Origin: Rhodobacter capsulatus
GTDB lineage: Bacteria; Pseudomonadota; Alphaproteobacteria; Rhodobacterales; Rhodobacteraceae
Direction: 5' to 3'
Length of the DNA stretch: 50,515 nucleotides
NCBI RefSeq assembly: GCF_005144475.1
Contig: NZ_SWJZ01000044.1
Coordinates: 1 to 50,515, forward strand
This document shows positions 22,757 to 31,461 of the stretch, piece after piece. The notes below the pieces were generated by a model. It was not told the origin of the DNA. It worked only from the letters and a program-made list of their open reading frames with translations, and searched no databases. The first letter of the stretch is position 1. Each line of letters opens with the position of its first letter. A program made the translations under genes and the position numbers.

Positions 22757-24964
22757 TCAGTTGTCCCGCCCGCCCAGTTTCTTCGGGCGCGGTTTCGGGT
22801 GGCCGGGCGACTGCGCGGCGGGGTTGACCGGAATGACGAGGGCCGCGTCTGCCCCATCGGTCGCCCCGGCCTCCGGCGTCGGGGCTTCCGGGCCCGGGGC
22901 TTCCGGGGCGGCCACGCCGGGCGCAGGCGCCGCAGGATCCGCAGACCCGGGGGCCGTCGCGACCGGGTCTGCCGGAAGTTGCGTCTCGGGCGGGTTCGGC
23001 ATTGGCTCGCCCTGCGCGTCTTCCATCGGGGCGGCGCCATCGACGGCGCTTTCATCCAGCACCAGATCGGGCATCGCCTCGATCGGGGCGACGGGCGCGG
23101 GCGGCGGCGGTTCCGGCGCCGTCACCGGCAGATCGATCTGCCCGGCCCCGCCCACCGGCTTGGCATCAAGCAGCACGAATTCGATCCGCCGGTTCGCTTC
23201 GCGGCCCTTGTCGGTGTCATTCCCGGCGATGGGCTGGCTTTCGCCATAGCCCTTGGGGGTCAGGTTGCGCGTCAGCACCCGGCGCCCGGAAAGCGCGGTG
23301 ATCACCGCCTCGGCCCGGGCCTGCGACAGCCTGCGGTTGCCCTCGTCGCTGCCCTGGCTGTCGGTGTGGCCCGCCACTTCCATGCGGAAATCCTGACATT
23401 GCGCCATCGCCTTGGCCAGCGCGTCAAGCTTCGGCCCGTCCTCGGGCTTGATCGTCGCCGAACTGGGCTCAAAGCCGATCTTGTCGCGCGCCAGCACGCC
23501 GTTCAGCCGCGCCACGCAGTCGTTGCCATCGGGCAGCGCCAGCGTCGCATCCAGCCGGCGGTCGTATTTCACCGAAAGCGCGATCGGCGCCGCCTCGCCC
23601 AGCCGCCGCGCGAACAGCCGCGCCGCCTTGTCCGAGGCCTGCCGGTCGCCGGTCACGCCGGTCAGCCGCACCAGATCGGGCGTCACCGTCACCGCGCCGT
23701 CATGCATCAGCCGCAGCGCCTCGAGCGCGGTCAGCGTGCGCAGCGGCCAGCCCTCGGGCAGGCCGGTGTCGACCCGCGTCGCGCCGTAAACCGCTTTCGC
23801 GCCGAACTGCGCATGGGCGAAGCTTTCCAGCGCCGCGCGCGAGCGGTCCGAGGTGACACGGCCGCGCAGCTCCACCTGTCCATCCTCGCGCAAAAGCGCC
23901 GAGAATTCGGGCACGGCATCCTTCGCCTCGGCCTTCTTCGCCAGCTCGGCCTTGAGCGAAAACACCTCGGGCAGGTTCGATTCGAGATCGCCCACCACCC
24001 GGTCATAGATCGCGGGGTCGGTCGTGTCGGCCGCCACCAGCGCGATATCGGCATCGGAAAAGGTCAGCGTGCCAGAGCCCAGCTGCCCCAGCGCGGCCAC
24101 GCCCATCGCCACCGCCTCTGCCCATTGCGGCGAGGGCACGCCCATGCCGACGGTGCAATCCAGCTCGCCCTTGGCCCCGGCCTTGCGCGCCGCCGCCATG
24201 ATCCGCCCCGCGGCGCGGTCGGTATCGGCGGAACAGGCGTCGAAACGGGCGCCCTCGGCATCGATCAGGAAGCGCAGCGTGAAGGGGGTGATCACCGGGC
24301 GGGGCGCGGAAATCTTCGCCTCGAGCTTCACCTCGGTCGGGCGGCGCCGGTTCAGCAGCGCCTCGGCCTCGGCCTTCTGTTCGGGGCTGTCGGTGATCGC
24401 CTCGACGCCGACCTTGCCGGGCAGGATCGAGACCTTGGCGCGGGGCAGTTCCGTCAGCGCCGCGATGCCGAAATCCAGCGCCGATTTCCAGCCGCCCGGC
24501 ACCGGATAATCGGCGCTTTCGAGCATGTCGGTGACCGCCCCCTCGCCCGCGATTTTCGTCAGCCGCTCCAGCAGCGCCTTGCGGTCGGTGCCCGAGGGCA
24601 CCAGCCCGATCAGCGAGATCCCCTCGTCATTGCGCAGCATCTGCAGCGAGAAATCGGGGGGCGCGATCGCCTTTTGCACCTCGGCATCGGTGTTGTCGAC
24701 GATGCGGGAATTGTCGACCACGGTCGAAACAAGGGTGACGGCGCGGAACCGCGCCGCCTCGGAGGGCGCGGTGCCGAGCAAGATCACCTGCAGCCCGTCG
24801 GTTTCGACCTGGACCCAGGAATGGCTGGCGGTTTCCAGCGCCAGTTTCACCGCCTTGCGCGAGCGCTGCTCGATGATCGTCGCCGAGCCGCCCGCGATGA
24901 AGGACGAGAGCACGAGGGCGCCGACGAAAGCCGTCGTCGTCAGGACTGTGATGCGGCCACGCAT
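22757..24964 (-). CDS. Large OmpA-family envelope protein with BON-like repeats
   Basis: A 735-residue protein with an N-terminal membrane or signal helix (about residues 8-28). Several repeated alpha/beta segments of BON-like character follow (VTLVSTVVDNSRIVDN, VELRGRVTSDRSRAALESFA and similar). An OmpA C-terminal peptidoglycan-binding domain near 490-610 shows GHTDSQGSDEGNRRLSQARA and NRRIEF. The last about 120 residues are Pro/Ala/Glu-rich, ending in a basic tail. OmpA domains bind diaminopimelate in peptidoglycan, so an anchor between membrane and wall is expected. The ATG at 24964 is preferred over 25024 because it leads straight into the hydrophobic helix. The coiled-coil gene follows. 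Confidence 0.82.
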   Translation of the reverse strand: MRGRITVLTTTAFVGALVLSSFIAGGSATIIEQRSRKAVKLALETASHSWVQVETDGLQVILLGTAPSEAARFRAVTLVSTVVDNSRIVDNTDAEVQKAIAPPDFSLQMLRNDEGISLIGLVPSGTDRKALLERLTKIAGEGAVTDMLESADYPVPGGWKSALDFGIAALTELPRAKVSILPGKVGVEAITDSPEQKAEAEALLNRRRPTEVKLEAKISAPRPVITPFTLRFLIDAEGARFDACSADTDRAAGRIMAAARKAGAKGELDCTVGMGVPSPQWAEAVAMGVAALGQLGSGTLTFSDADIALVAADTTDPAIYDRVVGDLESNLPEVFSLKAELAKKAEAKDAVPEFSALLREDGQVELRGRVTSDRSRAALESFAHAQFGAKAVYGATRVDTGLPEGWPLRTLTALEALRLMHDGAVTVTPDLVRLTGVTGDRQASDKAARLFARRLGEAAPIALSVKYDRRLDATLALPDGNDCVARLNGVLARDKIGFEPSSATIKPEDGPKLDALAKAMAQCQDFRMEVAGHTDSQGSDEGNRRLSQARAEAVITALSGRRVLTRNLTPKGYGESQPIAGNDTDKGREANRRIEFVLLDAKPVGGAGQIDLPVTAPEPPPPAPVAPIEAMPDLVLDESAVDGAAPMEDAQGEPMPNPPETQLPADPVATAPGSADPAAPAPGVAAPEAPGPEAPTPEAGATDGADAALVIPVNPAAQSPGHPKPRPKKLGGRDN

Positions 24965-25024
24965 GGGCTTCCGTTCCTCGCCTTGGGTTCGAACCGTCTT
25001 AAGGGGCACGACCTTGGCGATCAA

Positions 25025-25996
25025 TCACAGGATTGCGGCACCGGCAAGAAACAGCGCAGCCCAAAGCCCGGTGTCGCGGCTTTTGCGAAAGAGCATCAGG
25101 CAGGTGTCGGCATCGTCGATATCCAGCCTGCGGATCTGCCAGGCCATGTGCCAGCCCATCGCCCAGGGCGCGCAAAGACCCAGCGCCAGCACCGCCGGAT
25201 TGCCCAGCGGCAACAGCGCCAGCAGCACCGCCGCGGTCATCAGGACGACGGTCAGGACCAGAAACAGCCCCAGCCAGCGGCTCGTGTTGGCGCCAAACAG
25301 CCGCGCCGTCGATTTCACCCCGATCAGCGCATCGTCTTCCTTGTCCTGATGCGCGTAGATCGTGTCGTAAAACAGCGTCCAGGCGATCCCCGAAGCGAAC
25401 AGAAGCACCGGCGCCAGGTCCAGACTGCCCCTGTGCGCGACCCAGCCCAGCAGCGCCCCCCAGTTGAAGGCGACGCCCAGAAAGGCTTGCGGCCACCAGG
25501 TGAAGCGTTTGGCAAAGGGATAGATGGCGGCCGGGACAAGGGCCAGAACGCCCATGCCGATCGCCGCCCAGTTGAAGCTGAACAGGATCGCCGCCGCGAC
25601 AAAGGTCTGCGCGATCATCCAGAAAAGTGCCTGCCGCACGCTGACCTGTCCCGAGGGAATCGGGCGCGACCGCGTCCGCGCCACCTGGCCGTCGAAATCG
25701 CGGTCGGTGATGTCATTCCAGGTGCAACCCGCGCCGCGCATCAGGAAGGCGCCAAGGCCGCAGCCCAGCGCCAGCCACAGATCGACCGGGCGCAGCCCGT
25801 CGCTCGCCGCGGCCAGCGCGATCGACCACCAGCAGGGCAACAGCAAAAGCCAGGTGCCGATCGGCCGATCGGCGCGGGACAGCCGCAGATAGGGGCGGCT
25901 GAAGGCGGGGGCGGTATGGTCCACCCAGTTGCCGCGATAGGCGTCGGCCACCTGTCCCGTCACCTGAGCCTCTGGCATTTCGGTTTTGCCGGTCAT
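25025..25996 (-). CDS. ubiA: 4-hydroxybenzoate octaprenyltransferase
   Basis: Inner-membrane prenyltransferase of about 323 residues in ubiquinone synthesis. The two Asp-rich motifs are NDITDRDFD near residue 94 and YAHQDKEDD near 219, and RPIGTWLLLLPCWW matches UbiA. Seven to nine hydrophobic helices follow. Starts at 25996 (MTGKTEM) or 25978 (MPEAQV) are both possible and neither has a clear ribosome site. The first puts only 12 bp between this ATG and the divergent rsmE ATG. That is too little for two promoters, so at least one start or transcript must overlap the other gene. Confidence 0.92.
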   Translation of the reverse strand: MTGKTEMPEAQVTGQVADAYRGNWVDHTAPAFSRPYLRLSRADRPIGTWLLLLPCWWSIALAAASDGLRPVDLWLALGCGLGAFLMRGAGCTWNDITDRDFDGQVARTRSRPIPSGQVSVRQALFWMIAQTFVAAAILFSFNWAAIGMGVLALVPAAIYPFAKRFTWWPQAFLGVAFNWGALLGWVAHRGSLDLAPVLLFASGIAWTLFYDTIYAHQDKEDDALIGVKSTARLFGANTSRWLGLFLVLTVVLMTAAVLLALLPLGNPAVLALGLCAPWAMGWHMAWQIRRLDIDDADTCLMLFRKSRDTGLWAALFLAGAAIL

Positions 25997-26008
25997 AAGT
26001 TTCGCCTC

Positions 26009-26734
26009 ATGGAACGCGCCAAGATACGACTCTGTGTTACTCACCCGCTCTCGCCGGGGCAAGCCGTGCCCCTGACCGCCGATCAGGCGAATTATCTGTT
26101 TGCGGTGATGCGGCTGGGCCCGGGCGACCGGGTCGCGCTGTTCAACGGGCAGGACGGCGAATGGACCGCCGAGGTGGTCGAGGGGTCGAAACGCGCTGGC
26201 GTGCTGGCCTGTCTGGGCCTCGCCGCGCCGCAACTGAACCCGCCCGACCTGTGGCTGCTCTTCGCGCCGATCAAGAAGGAACGCACCGATTTCATCGTCG
26301 AGAAGGCGGCGGAACTCGGTTGCGCGAAAATCCTGCCGGTGCAGACCGAATTCACCAATGCCGGGCGGATCAAACAGGACCGGCTGCAGGCGCATGCTTT
26401 GGAAGCGGCCGAGCAATGTCTGGGCACTTATGTCCCAGAAGTTAGTGACTTGCAGCCTTTACAGAAAATTCTGAAATCCTGGAACCCGGCGCGGCGCATT
26501 CTTTGGGGCGATGAATCGCTGGTCGGTCCGGCGCAGACCTTGGCCGGTCTCACCCCCGGCCCCTGGGCGATTCTGGTCGGCCCCGAGGGTGGCTTTTCCG
26601 AAACGGAACGGCGGCAGTTGCGGGCCCTGCCCTTCGTCACGCCGGTGTCGCTTGGGCCGCGCATCCTGCGCGCCGATACCGCCGCCTGCGCGGCGATCAC
26701 GCTTTGGCAATCGGCTCTGGGGGACTGGACGTGA
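26009..26734 (+). CDS. rsmE: 16S rRNA m3U1498 methyltransferase
   Basis: SPOUT-fold SAM methyltransferase of 241 residues that methylates U1498 in the decoding region of the 30S subunit. The N-terminal PUA-like part contains HPLSPGQAVPLTADQANYL. The catalytic knot shows PIKKERTDFIVEKAAELG, LVGPEGGFSETE near 190, and LGPRILRADTA near 217. Its 5' end faces ubiA with a 12-bp gap. The next gene starts on a GTG overlapping its stop (GTGA). Confidence 0.93.
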   Translation: MERAKIRLCVTHPLSPGQAVPLTADQANYLFAVMRLGPGDRVALFNGQDGEWTAEVVEGSKRAGVLACLGLAAPQLNPPDLWLLFAPIKKERTDFIVEKAAELGCAKILPVQTEFTNAGRIKQDRLQAHALEAAEQCLGTYVPEVSDLQPLQKILKSWNPARRILWGDESLVGPAQTLAGLTPGPWAILVGPEGGFSETERRQLRALPFVTPVSLGPRILRADTAACAAITLWQSALGDWT

Positions 26735-27231
26735 TCCGACCCGAGCTGCGCGCGCATCTGATCCGGCAGCGCGAAGCTTATGTCGCAGGTCTGACGCTCG
26801 CCGCGAGCCTCTGGGTCGCGACGCGCGGCGGCTGGTTTCTGGCGGCGGTGGGACTGCCCCTTGCCGCGCTTGCCGCGGGGTGGCTCGTTCTCGCGCTGCG
26901 CCGGGCCCGCTTTGCCCGGCCGGTCTCCGATCCGGGGGTGGTCGATCTGGACGAAGGCCGGATCGGCTATTGGGGCACCGGCGGGGCGGTTCTGGGCGGC
27001 ACCATGGCGCTGGAGGATCTGACCGAAATCCGGCTGCTGATCCTGAAAGACAGCCAGTTCTGGCGGCTCAAGAGCCGCGACGGGCAGGCGCTTCTGGTGC
27101 CGGTGGCCGCTGTCGGCTCGGAAAAGCTCTTTGACGCCTTCGCCGGTCTGCCCGGCATCGACATGGGCGCACTGGCGGCCGCGCTGGATCGGCGCATCAC
27201 CGCACAAAGCCTGTGGCGCCGTCCCGGTTGA
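26731..27231 (+). CDS. Small membrane protein of unknown function
   Basis: A 166-residue protein with two hydrophobic segments near residues 18-35 and 37-56, then a soluble, strand-rich domain (VVDLDEGRIGYWG, TEIRLLIL, WRLKSRDGQALLVPV). This design recalls PH-like membrane proteins, as in the two at 13405 and 13887, though sequence similarity is not obvious by eye. GTG start at 26731 overlapping the rsmE stop. It lies between rsmE and gshA on the same strand, and 63 bp separate it from gshA. Function unknown. Confidence 0.7.
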   Translation: MIRPELRAHLIRQREAYVAGLTLAASLWVATRGGWFLAAVGLPLAALAAGWLVLALRRARFARPVSDPGVVDLDEGRIGYWGTGGAVLGGTMALEDLTEIRLLILKDSQFWRLKSRDGQALLVPVAAVGSEKLFDAFAGLPGIDMGALAAALDRRITAQSLWRRPG

Positions 27232-27294
27232 GGCGGCTTGACTTGGCGGCGCGGAAGAACCACCTGTTGTGTCCCAACGGAAAGAGAGGGTCCG

Positions 27295-28665
27295 ATGTCC
27301 ATTCCCCAGCAGGGCGGCGGCCCGATCGAAGATTTCAGCCAGCTTGCCGAATATCTGGCTTCGGGCGAGAAGCCGAAAAGCGACTGGCGCATCGGCACCG
27401 AGCACGAGAAATTCGGCTATTGCAAGGATGTGCTCAAGCCCCTGCCCTATGACGGGCCGCGCTCGATCCGGGCGATGCTGGAAGGGTTGCAGCAGGTCTT
27501 CGGCTGGGAACCGGTGCTGGAGGGCGGCAACATCATCGGCCTGACCCGCAACGGCGCCAATGTCAGCCTGGAACCGGGCGGGCAGCTGGAACTGTCGGGC
27601 GCGCCGCTCGAAACCCTGCACCAGACCTGCGAGGAAGTGAACGAACACCTGACCGAGGTGCACCGGATCGCCGACCGCATCGGGGCGCGGTTCATCGGCC
27701 TTGGCGCGGCGCCGGAATGGACGGCCGAGGAAATGCCGATGATGCCGAAGGGGCGCTATCGGCTGATGAACAGCTACATGGATCAGGTTGGCACCATGGG
27801 GAAAACCATGATGTATCGGACCTGCACCGTGCAGGTGAACCTCGACTTTTCCTCCGAGGCCGACATGGTGAAGAAGATGCGGGTGGCGCTGGCGCTGCAA
27901 CCCGTGGCGACCGCGCTTTTTGCCAATTCGCCCTTCCTCGACGGCAAGCCGAACGGGATGAAATCCTGGCGCGCGAACATCTGGCAAAACCTCGATCCGG
28001 CGCGGACCGGGATGCTGCCCTTCTTCTTCGAAGACGGCATGGGCTATGAACGTTACGTCGATTACGTCCTCGATGTGCCGATGTATTTCGTCTACCGCGA
28101 CGGGCAGTACATCAACGCGCTCGGCCAATCGTTCCGCGATTTCCTCAAGGGCGAATTGCCCGCCCTGCCCGGCGAGAAACCCACGCTGTCGGACTGGGCC
28201 GACCATCTGACCACCGTCTTCCCCGAGGCCCGGGTGAAGAAATACATCGAGATGCGCGGCGCCGATGGCGGCCCGTGGCGGCGTCTTTGCGCCCTGCCCG
28301 CGTTCTGGGTCGGGCTGATGTATGATCAGGGCGCGCTCGATGCCGCCTGGGATCTGGTCAAGGACTGGGATGCGGACACGCGCGACGGGCTGCGCATCGC
28401 GGCCGCCAAACACGCCCTGCAAGCCGAGGCGGGCGGCGTGAAGATGCACGATCTGGCCCGCGAAGTGGTGGCGATCTCGAAGACTGGCCTTGCCGCGCGC
28501 AAGATCCCGGGCGCCGGCGGGCTGATCCCGGACGAAACCTATTTCCTCAATGCGCTGGAGGAAAGCATCGACACCGGCCACGTTCCGGCCGACGAGCTTC
28601 TGGAAAAATACCACGGCGCCTGGAAGGGCGATCTCTCGCGCATCTACGGCGAATACAGCTACTGA
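27295..28665 (+). CDS. gshA: Glutamate-cysteine ligase, plant/alphaproteobacterial type
   Basis: Joins glutamate and cysteine with ATP, the first and limiting step of glutathione synthesis. The 456-residue protein belongs to the plant-like GCL class: GTEHEKFGY near residue 34, LEPGGQLELSGAPL near 89, PKGRYRLMNSYM near 148, MMYRTCTVQVNLDF near 170, and RTGMLPFFFEDGMGYERYV near 232. The ATG follows GAGAGG. The gene ends in a convergent gap containing a repeat module oriented to the neighbouring oxidoreductase. Confidence 0.94.
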   Translation: MSIPQQGGGPIEDFSQLAEYLASGEKPKSDWRIGTEHEKFGYCKDVLKPLPYDGPRSIRAMLEGLQQVFGWEPVLEGGNIIGLTRNGANVSLEPGGQLELSGAPLETLHQTCEEVNEHLTEVHRIADRIGARFIGLGAAPEWTAEEMPMMPKGRYRLMNSYMDQVGTMGKTMMYRTCTVQVNLDFSSEADMVKKMRVALALQPVATALFANSPFLDGKPNGMKSWRANIWQNLDPARTGMLPFFFEDGMGYERYVDYVLDVPMYFVYRDGQYINALGQSFRDFLKGELPALPGEKPTLSDWADHLTTVFPEARVKKYIEMRGADGGPWRRLCALPAFWVGLMYDQGALDAAWDLVKDWDADTRDGLRIAAAKHALQAEAGGVKMHDLAREVVAISKTGLAARKIPGAGGLIPDETYFLNALEESIDTGHVPADELLEKYHGAWKGDLSRIYGEYSY

Positions 28666-28684
28666 GCCGCCCCTGTGGGCCTGC

Positions 28685-28736
28685 TTTTATCTTGCCATAA
28701 ATATCCTGCGGGGGTGCGGGGGTGCAAAACCCCCGC
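28685..28736 (-). repeat. 3'-end repeat module, copy 4 (after FAD oxidoreductase)
   Basis: Minus strand: the hairpin GCGGGGGT, loop TTTGC, ACCCCCGC (28716-28736) is followed by CCCCCGCAGGATATTTATGG and CAAGATAAAA (28685-28714). It starts 23 nt after the oxidoreductase stop. It has one C/A difference in the GGGATATTT box but the same order and orientation as the other copies. Confidence 0.82.
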
Positions 28737-28759
28737 CTCCGCCTGTCGGCTCCAAAGCG

Positions 28760-29806
28760 TCAGAGGTTGTCCTCGACCCGGAACCCCGCCGGGATCGCAT
28801 CGACCCCGTCGAGCACCAGATCGGCCATCACCTGCGCGACTTTCGGCGCCATGCCGAAGCCGATCTTGAAGCCGCCATTGACAATGAAATGCCCCTCGCG
28901 CCCCGGCCAGGCGCCGAGCATCGGCGAGCGCGAAACCGAGCGCGGCCGCACATTCGCCCAGCGCTCGATCACCTCGGCCCCCGCAAGCGCGGGCACCAGG
29001 GCCCGGGCCCGCTCCAGCACCGCCTCCAGCTGCGCATCGGTCGCGGTCGGGTCGGTGTAGCTGCGCTCGGCGGTCGAGCCGACGCCCACGGTGCCATTCG
29101 CATGCGGCACCACCAGCACGCCATCGGCAAAGATCTGCGGCACCGGGCCGGGATCGAGCTTCAGGATCGCCGACTGCCCCTTGACGCCATTGCCGACCTC
29201 CTTGCCGAAGGCCTCGGACAATTCAACAAGCCCCGCAAGCCCGGTCGCATGCAGCACGATGCCTTCATCGGCCGCGTCGCCAAAGACGATCTCGCCGCCC
29301 AGGGCCTCGATCGCCGCCGCCAAGGCCGCCGCCGCGCCCCGCGGCGAGGCCCGGCCGGACAGCGTGTCATGAATGACCAGCCCGGTCGGCGTCACCGGCG
29401 CGAAGGCGCCGAACTCGTTCACCGGGGCAATGCGCCAAAGATACTCCGCCCCCCAGTTCGCCGCCGCATCCTTGGCCCGCAGCTCGGCCAAGGTCACCGC
29501 CGCCGGATCGGCCAAGGGCTGCAGCCGCCCGATCCGCGCAAAGCCCGCATCCTTGCCGCCGACCTCTTTCACCCCCGCCCAGAAGGCCTCCGACATCACC
29601 AGACTGTCGAACTGGAACTGCTTCTTCGGGTTCCACTGATCGGGCACATGCGGTGAAAGCATGCCGACCGTGCCGCCCGACGACCCCGCGCCGATTCGAT
29701 CCCGCTCGATCAGCCGCACCTTTGCCCCGCGACGCGCCAGCTCATAGGCACAGGCAAGGCCGAAAACCCCGCCACCGCGCACCGTCACCCGATCTGCTCT
29801 TGCCAT
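28760..29806 (-). CDS. FAD-dependent amine oxidase (DAO family, ThiO/MnmC-oxidase-like)
   Basis: An FAD enzyme of 348 residues. The dinucleotide-binding motif is GGGVFGLACAYELARRGA near residue 12 with Glu33-Arg (LIERDRIG). The DAO-family late motifs are NVRPRSVSRSPMLG near 286 and NGGFKIGFGMAPKVAQ near 315. It may oxidise the N-C bond of a glycine-like substrate, as ThiO and the MnmC C-terminal domain do. It is divergent from mnmD with 52 bp between starts, so it may supply the oxidase half of a split MnmC; a stand-alone D-amino-acid dehydrogenase is equally possible. The ATG at 29806 follows AAAGGGG. Confidence 0.78.
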   Translation of the reverse strand: MARADRVTVRGGGVFGLACAYELARRGAKVRLIERDRIGAGSSGGTVGMLSPHVPDQWNPKKQFQFDSLVMSEAFWAGVKEVGGKDAGFARIGRLQPLADPAAVTLAELRAKDAAANWGAEYLWRIAPVNEFGAFAPVTPTGLVIHDTLSGRASPRGAAAALAAAIEALGGEIVFGDAADEGIVLHATGLAGLVELSEAFGKEVGNGVKGQSAILKLDPGPVPQIFADGVLVVPHANGTVGVGSTAERSYTDPTATDAQLEAVLERARALVPALAGAEVIERWANVRPRSVSRSPMLGAWPGREGHFIVNGGFKIGFGMAPKVAQVMADLVLDGVDAIPAGFRVEDNL

Positions 29807-29858
29807 CGCCAGCCCCTTTCGCCACTCTCGCGTCACATCCCCACAGGCACTATCCCCG

Positions 29859-30524
29859 ATGACCTCCCCAGACCAGAGCCCGGCCGCGCTTGCGTGGCGC
29901 GACGGATCGACGCCCGTTTCGACCCGTTTCGACGATCCCTATTTCAGCCTGGCCGGAGGGTTGGCCGAAACCCGGCATGTCTTCCTGGCGGGCAACGACC
30001 TGCCCGCGCGGCTGCGCCCCGGCTTTCACGTCGCCGAACTGGGCTTCGGCACCGGCCTGAACCTTTTGGCCCTCGCGCTGTCGACCGAGCAGCCGATCCG
30101 CTTCACCAGCTTCGAGGCCTTCCCGATGTCGGCCGAAGAAATGGCCCGCGCCCATACCGCCTTTCCGGACATCGAACCCGTTGCCGAACCGCTGATTGCT
30201 GCGATGCAGCATGGAGAGACGCAGTTTTCGCTGCGCAGCATTTCCGTCACGCTGATCCTTGGCGATGTCCGCGAAACCCTGCCGAACTGGGCCGATCACG
30301 CCGACGCCTGGTTCCTGGACGGCTTTTCACCTGCGAAAAACCCCGAGATGTGGGGCGAGGATCTGATGGCCGAGGTCGGGCGTCACACCGCGCCCGGCGG
30401 CACCTTCGCCACCTACACCGCCGCGGGCTTCGTGCGCCGCGGTCTTGCGGCGGCGGGCTTCACCGTCACCCGCGCCCCGGGCCATGCCGGCAAACGCCAC
30501 ATGAGCCGCGGGGCGAGGCCATGA
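29859..30524 (+). CDS. mnmD: tRNA 5-aminomethyl-2-thiouridine methyltransferase
   Basis: SAM-dependent methyltransferase of 221 residues corresponding to the MnmC N-terminal domain (DUF752). It makes mnm5(s2)U34 in tRNA. The N-terminus has RFDDPYFS, the SAM motif is ELGFGTGLNLL near 60, the acidic loop FEAFPM follows, and DAWFLDGFSPAKNPEMWG near 148 is the family signature. It ends GKRHMSRG. The oxidase half of MnmC is not fused; a DAO-family FAD gene lies divergently next to it. Its stop overlaps the start of the DMT transporter. Confidence 0.88.
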   Translation: MTSPDQSPAALAWRDGSTPVSTRFDDPYFSLAGGLAETRHVFLAGNDLPARLRPGFHVAELGFGTGLNLLALALSTEQPIRFTSFEAFPMSAEEMARAHTAFPDIEPVAEPLIAAMQHGETQFSLRSISVTLILGDVRETLPNWADHADAWFLDGFSPAKNPEMWGEDLMAEVGRHTAPGGTFATYTAAGFVRRGLAAAGFTVTRAPGHAGKRHMSRGARP

Positions 30525-31399
30525 GAGCCACCCAGAACATCGGCCGCGGCATCTGGCTGATGGTGGCGGTCACGCTCATCTTCGCCATTCAGGACGGGAT
30601 CTCGCGCCATCTCTCGGGCGCCTACAACGTCTATATGGTGGTGACGATCCGCTACTGGTTCTTCGCGCTCTTCACCCTGACCCTCGCCGCGCGCTCCTCG
30701 GGCGGGCTGCGTGCGGCGCTCGCGACGAAACAACCGCTCGTGCAGACGATCCGCGCCCTGCTTCTGGTCCTTGAGATCGTGATCGTCATTCAGGCCTTCG
30801 TCCACCTGGGCCTGATCGAGACCCATGCGGTCTTTGCCGCCTATCCGCTGCTTGTCGCCGCCCTGTCGGGTCCGGTGCTGGGCGAGACCGTCGGCTGGCG
30901 GCGCTGGACCGCGATCGGCATCGGCTTTGCGGGGATCCTGATCATCCTGCAACCGGGCTATGGCGTCTTCCGCCCCGAGGCGATGATCCCGCTGTTCGGC
31001 GCCCTGCTGTTTGCGCTTTATTCGCTGCTGACCCGCTTCGCGGCGAAAAAGGACCCGGCCTCGGTCTCTTTCTACTGGACGGGGCTCGTCGGCGCGCTGG
31101 TGATGACGCCCTTGGGCCTGATCTTCTGGCAACCGATGATCGCCAGTGACTGGCTCTGGATGGCGGCGCTCTGCCTCACCGCCGTCACCGCGCATTTCCT
31201 GCTCATTCAGGCCTATGAAATCGCCGAGGCCTCGGCGATCCAGCCCTTCGCCTATCTGCAACTGGTCTGGGTCTCGGGCATCGGCATCTGGGCCTTTGGC
31301 GACATCTTGCGCCCCAACGTCGCCCTTGGCGCCGCCGTGGTGGTCTGCGCGGGCCTCTTCACGCTCTGGCGCGCGCAGGCCAAGGCGGAAAACCCCTGA
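30521..31399 (+). CDS. DMT-superfamily (EamA) transporter
   Basis: Inner-membrane transporter of 292 residues with about ten hydrophobic helices in two EamA repeats. The repeat motifs are seen as FAIQDGISRHLSG near 20 with RYWFFALFTL, GETVGWRRWTAIGIGFAGIL near 122, and GALLFALYSLLTRF near 160. Such proteins export or import metabolites; the substrate cannot be read from sequence. ATGA overlap with mnmD. The convergent gap after its stop holds a repeat module that belongs to slt by orientation. Confidence 0.85.
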   Translation: MRATQNIGRGIWLMVAVTLIFAIQDGISRHLSGAYNVYMVVTIRYWFFALFTLTLAARSSGGLRAALATKQPLVQTIRALLLVLEIVIVIQAFVHLGLIETHAVFAAYPLLVAALSGPVLGETVGWRRWTAIGIGFAGILIILQPGYGVFRPEAMIPLFGALLFALYSLLTRFAAKKDPASVSFYWTGLVGALVMTPLGLIFWQPMIASDWLWMAALCLTAVTAHFLLIQAYEIAEASAIQPFAYLQLVWVSGIGIWAFGDILRPNVALGAAVVVCAGLFTLWRAQAKAENP

Positions 31400-31403
31400 T
31401 GCC

Positions 31404-31455
31404 CTTTATCTTGCCGGAAATATCCCACGGGGGTGCGGGGGTGTGAAACCCCCGC
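31404..31455 (-). repeat. 3'-end repeat module, copy 5 (after slt)
   Basis: Minus strand: the hairpin GCGGGGGT, loop TTCAC, ACCCCCGC (31435-31455) is followed by CCCCCGTGGGATATTTCCGG and CAAGATAAAG (31404-31433). It begins 6 nt after the slt stop and runs to the stop of the convergent transporter gene. Confidence 0.85.
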
Positions 31456-31461
31456 CCTGCC

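Noticed and set aside
22427-26734. Long plus-strand open frame (1435 codons) opposite sppA-like, OmpA and ubiA genes
   Set aside because: Only its last 242 codons (rsmE) show family motifs; the rest is Arg/His/Gly/Gln-rich antisense of well-recognised genes, a usual effect of high GC.
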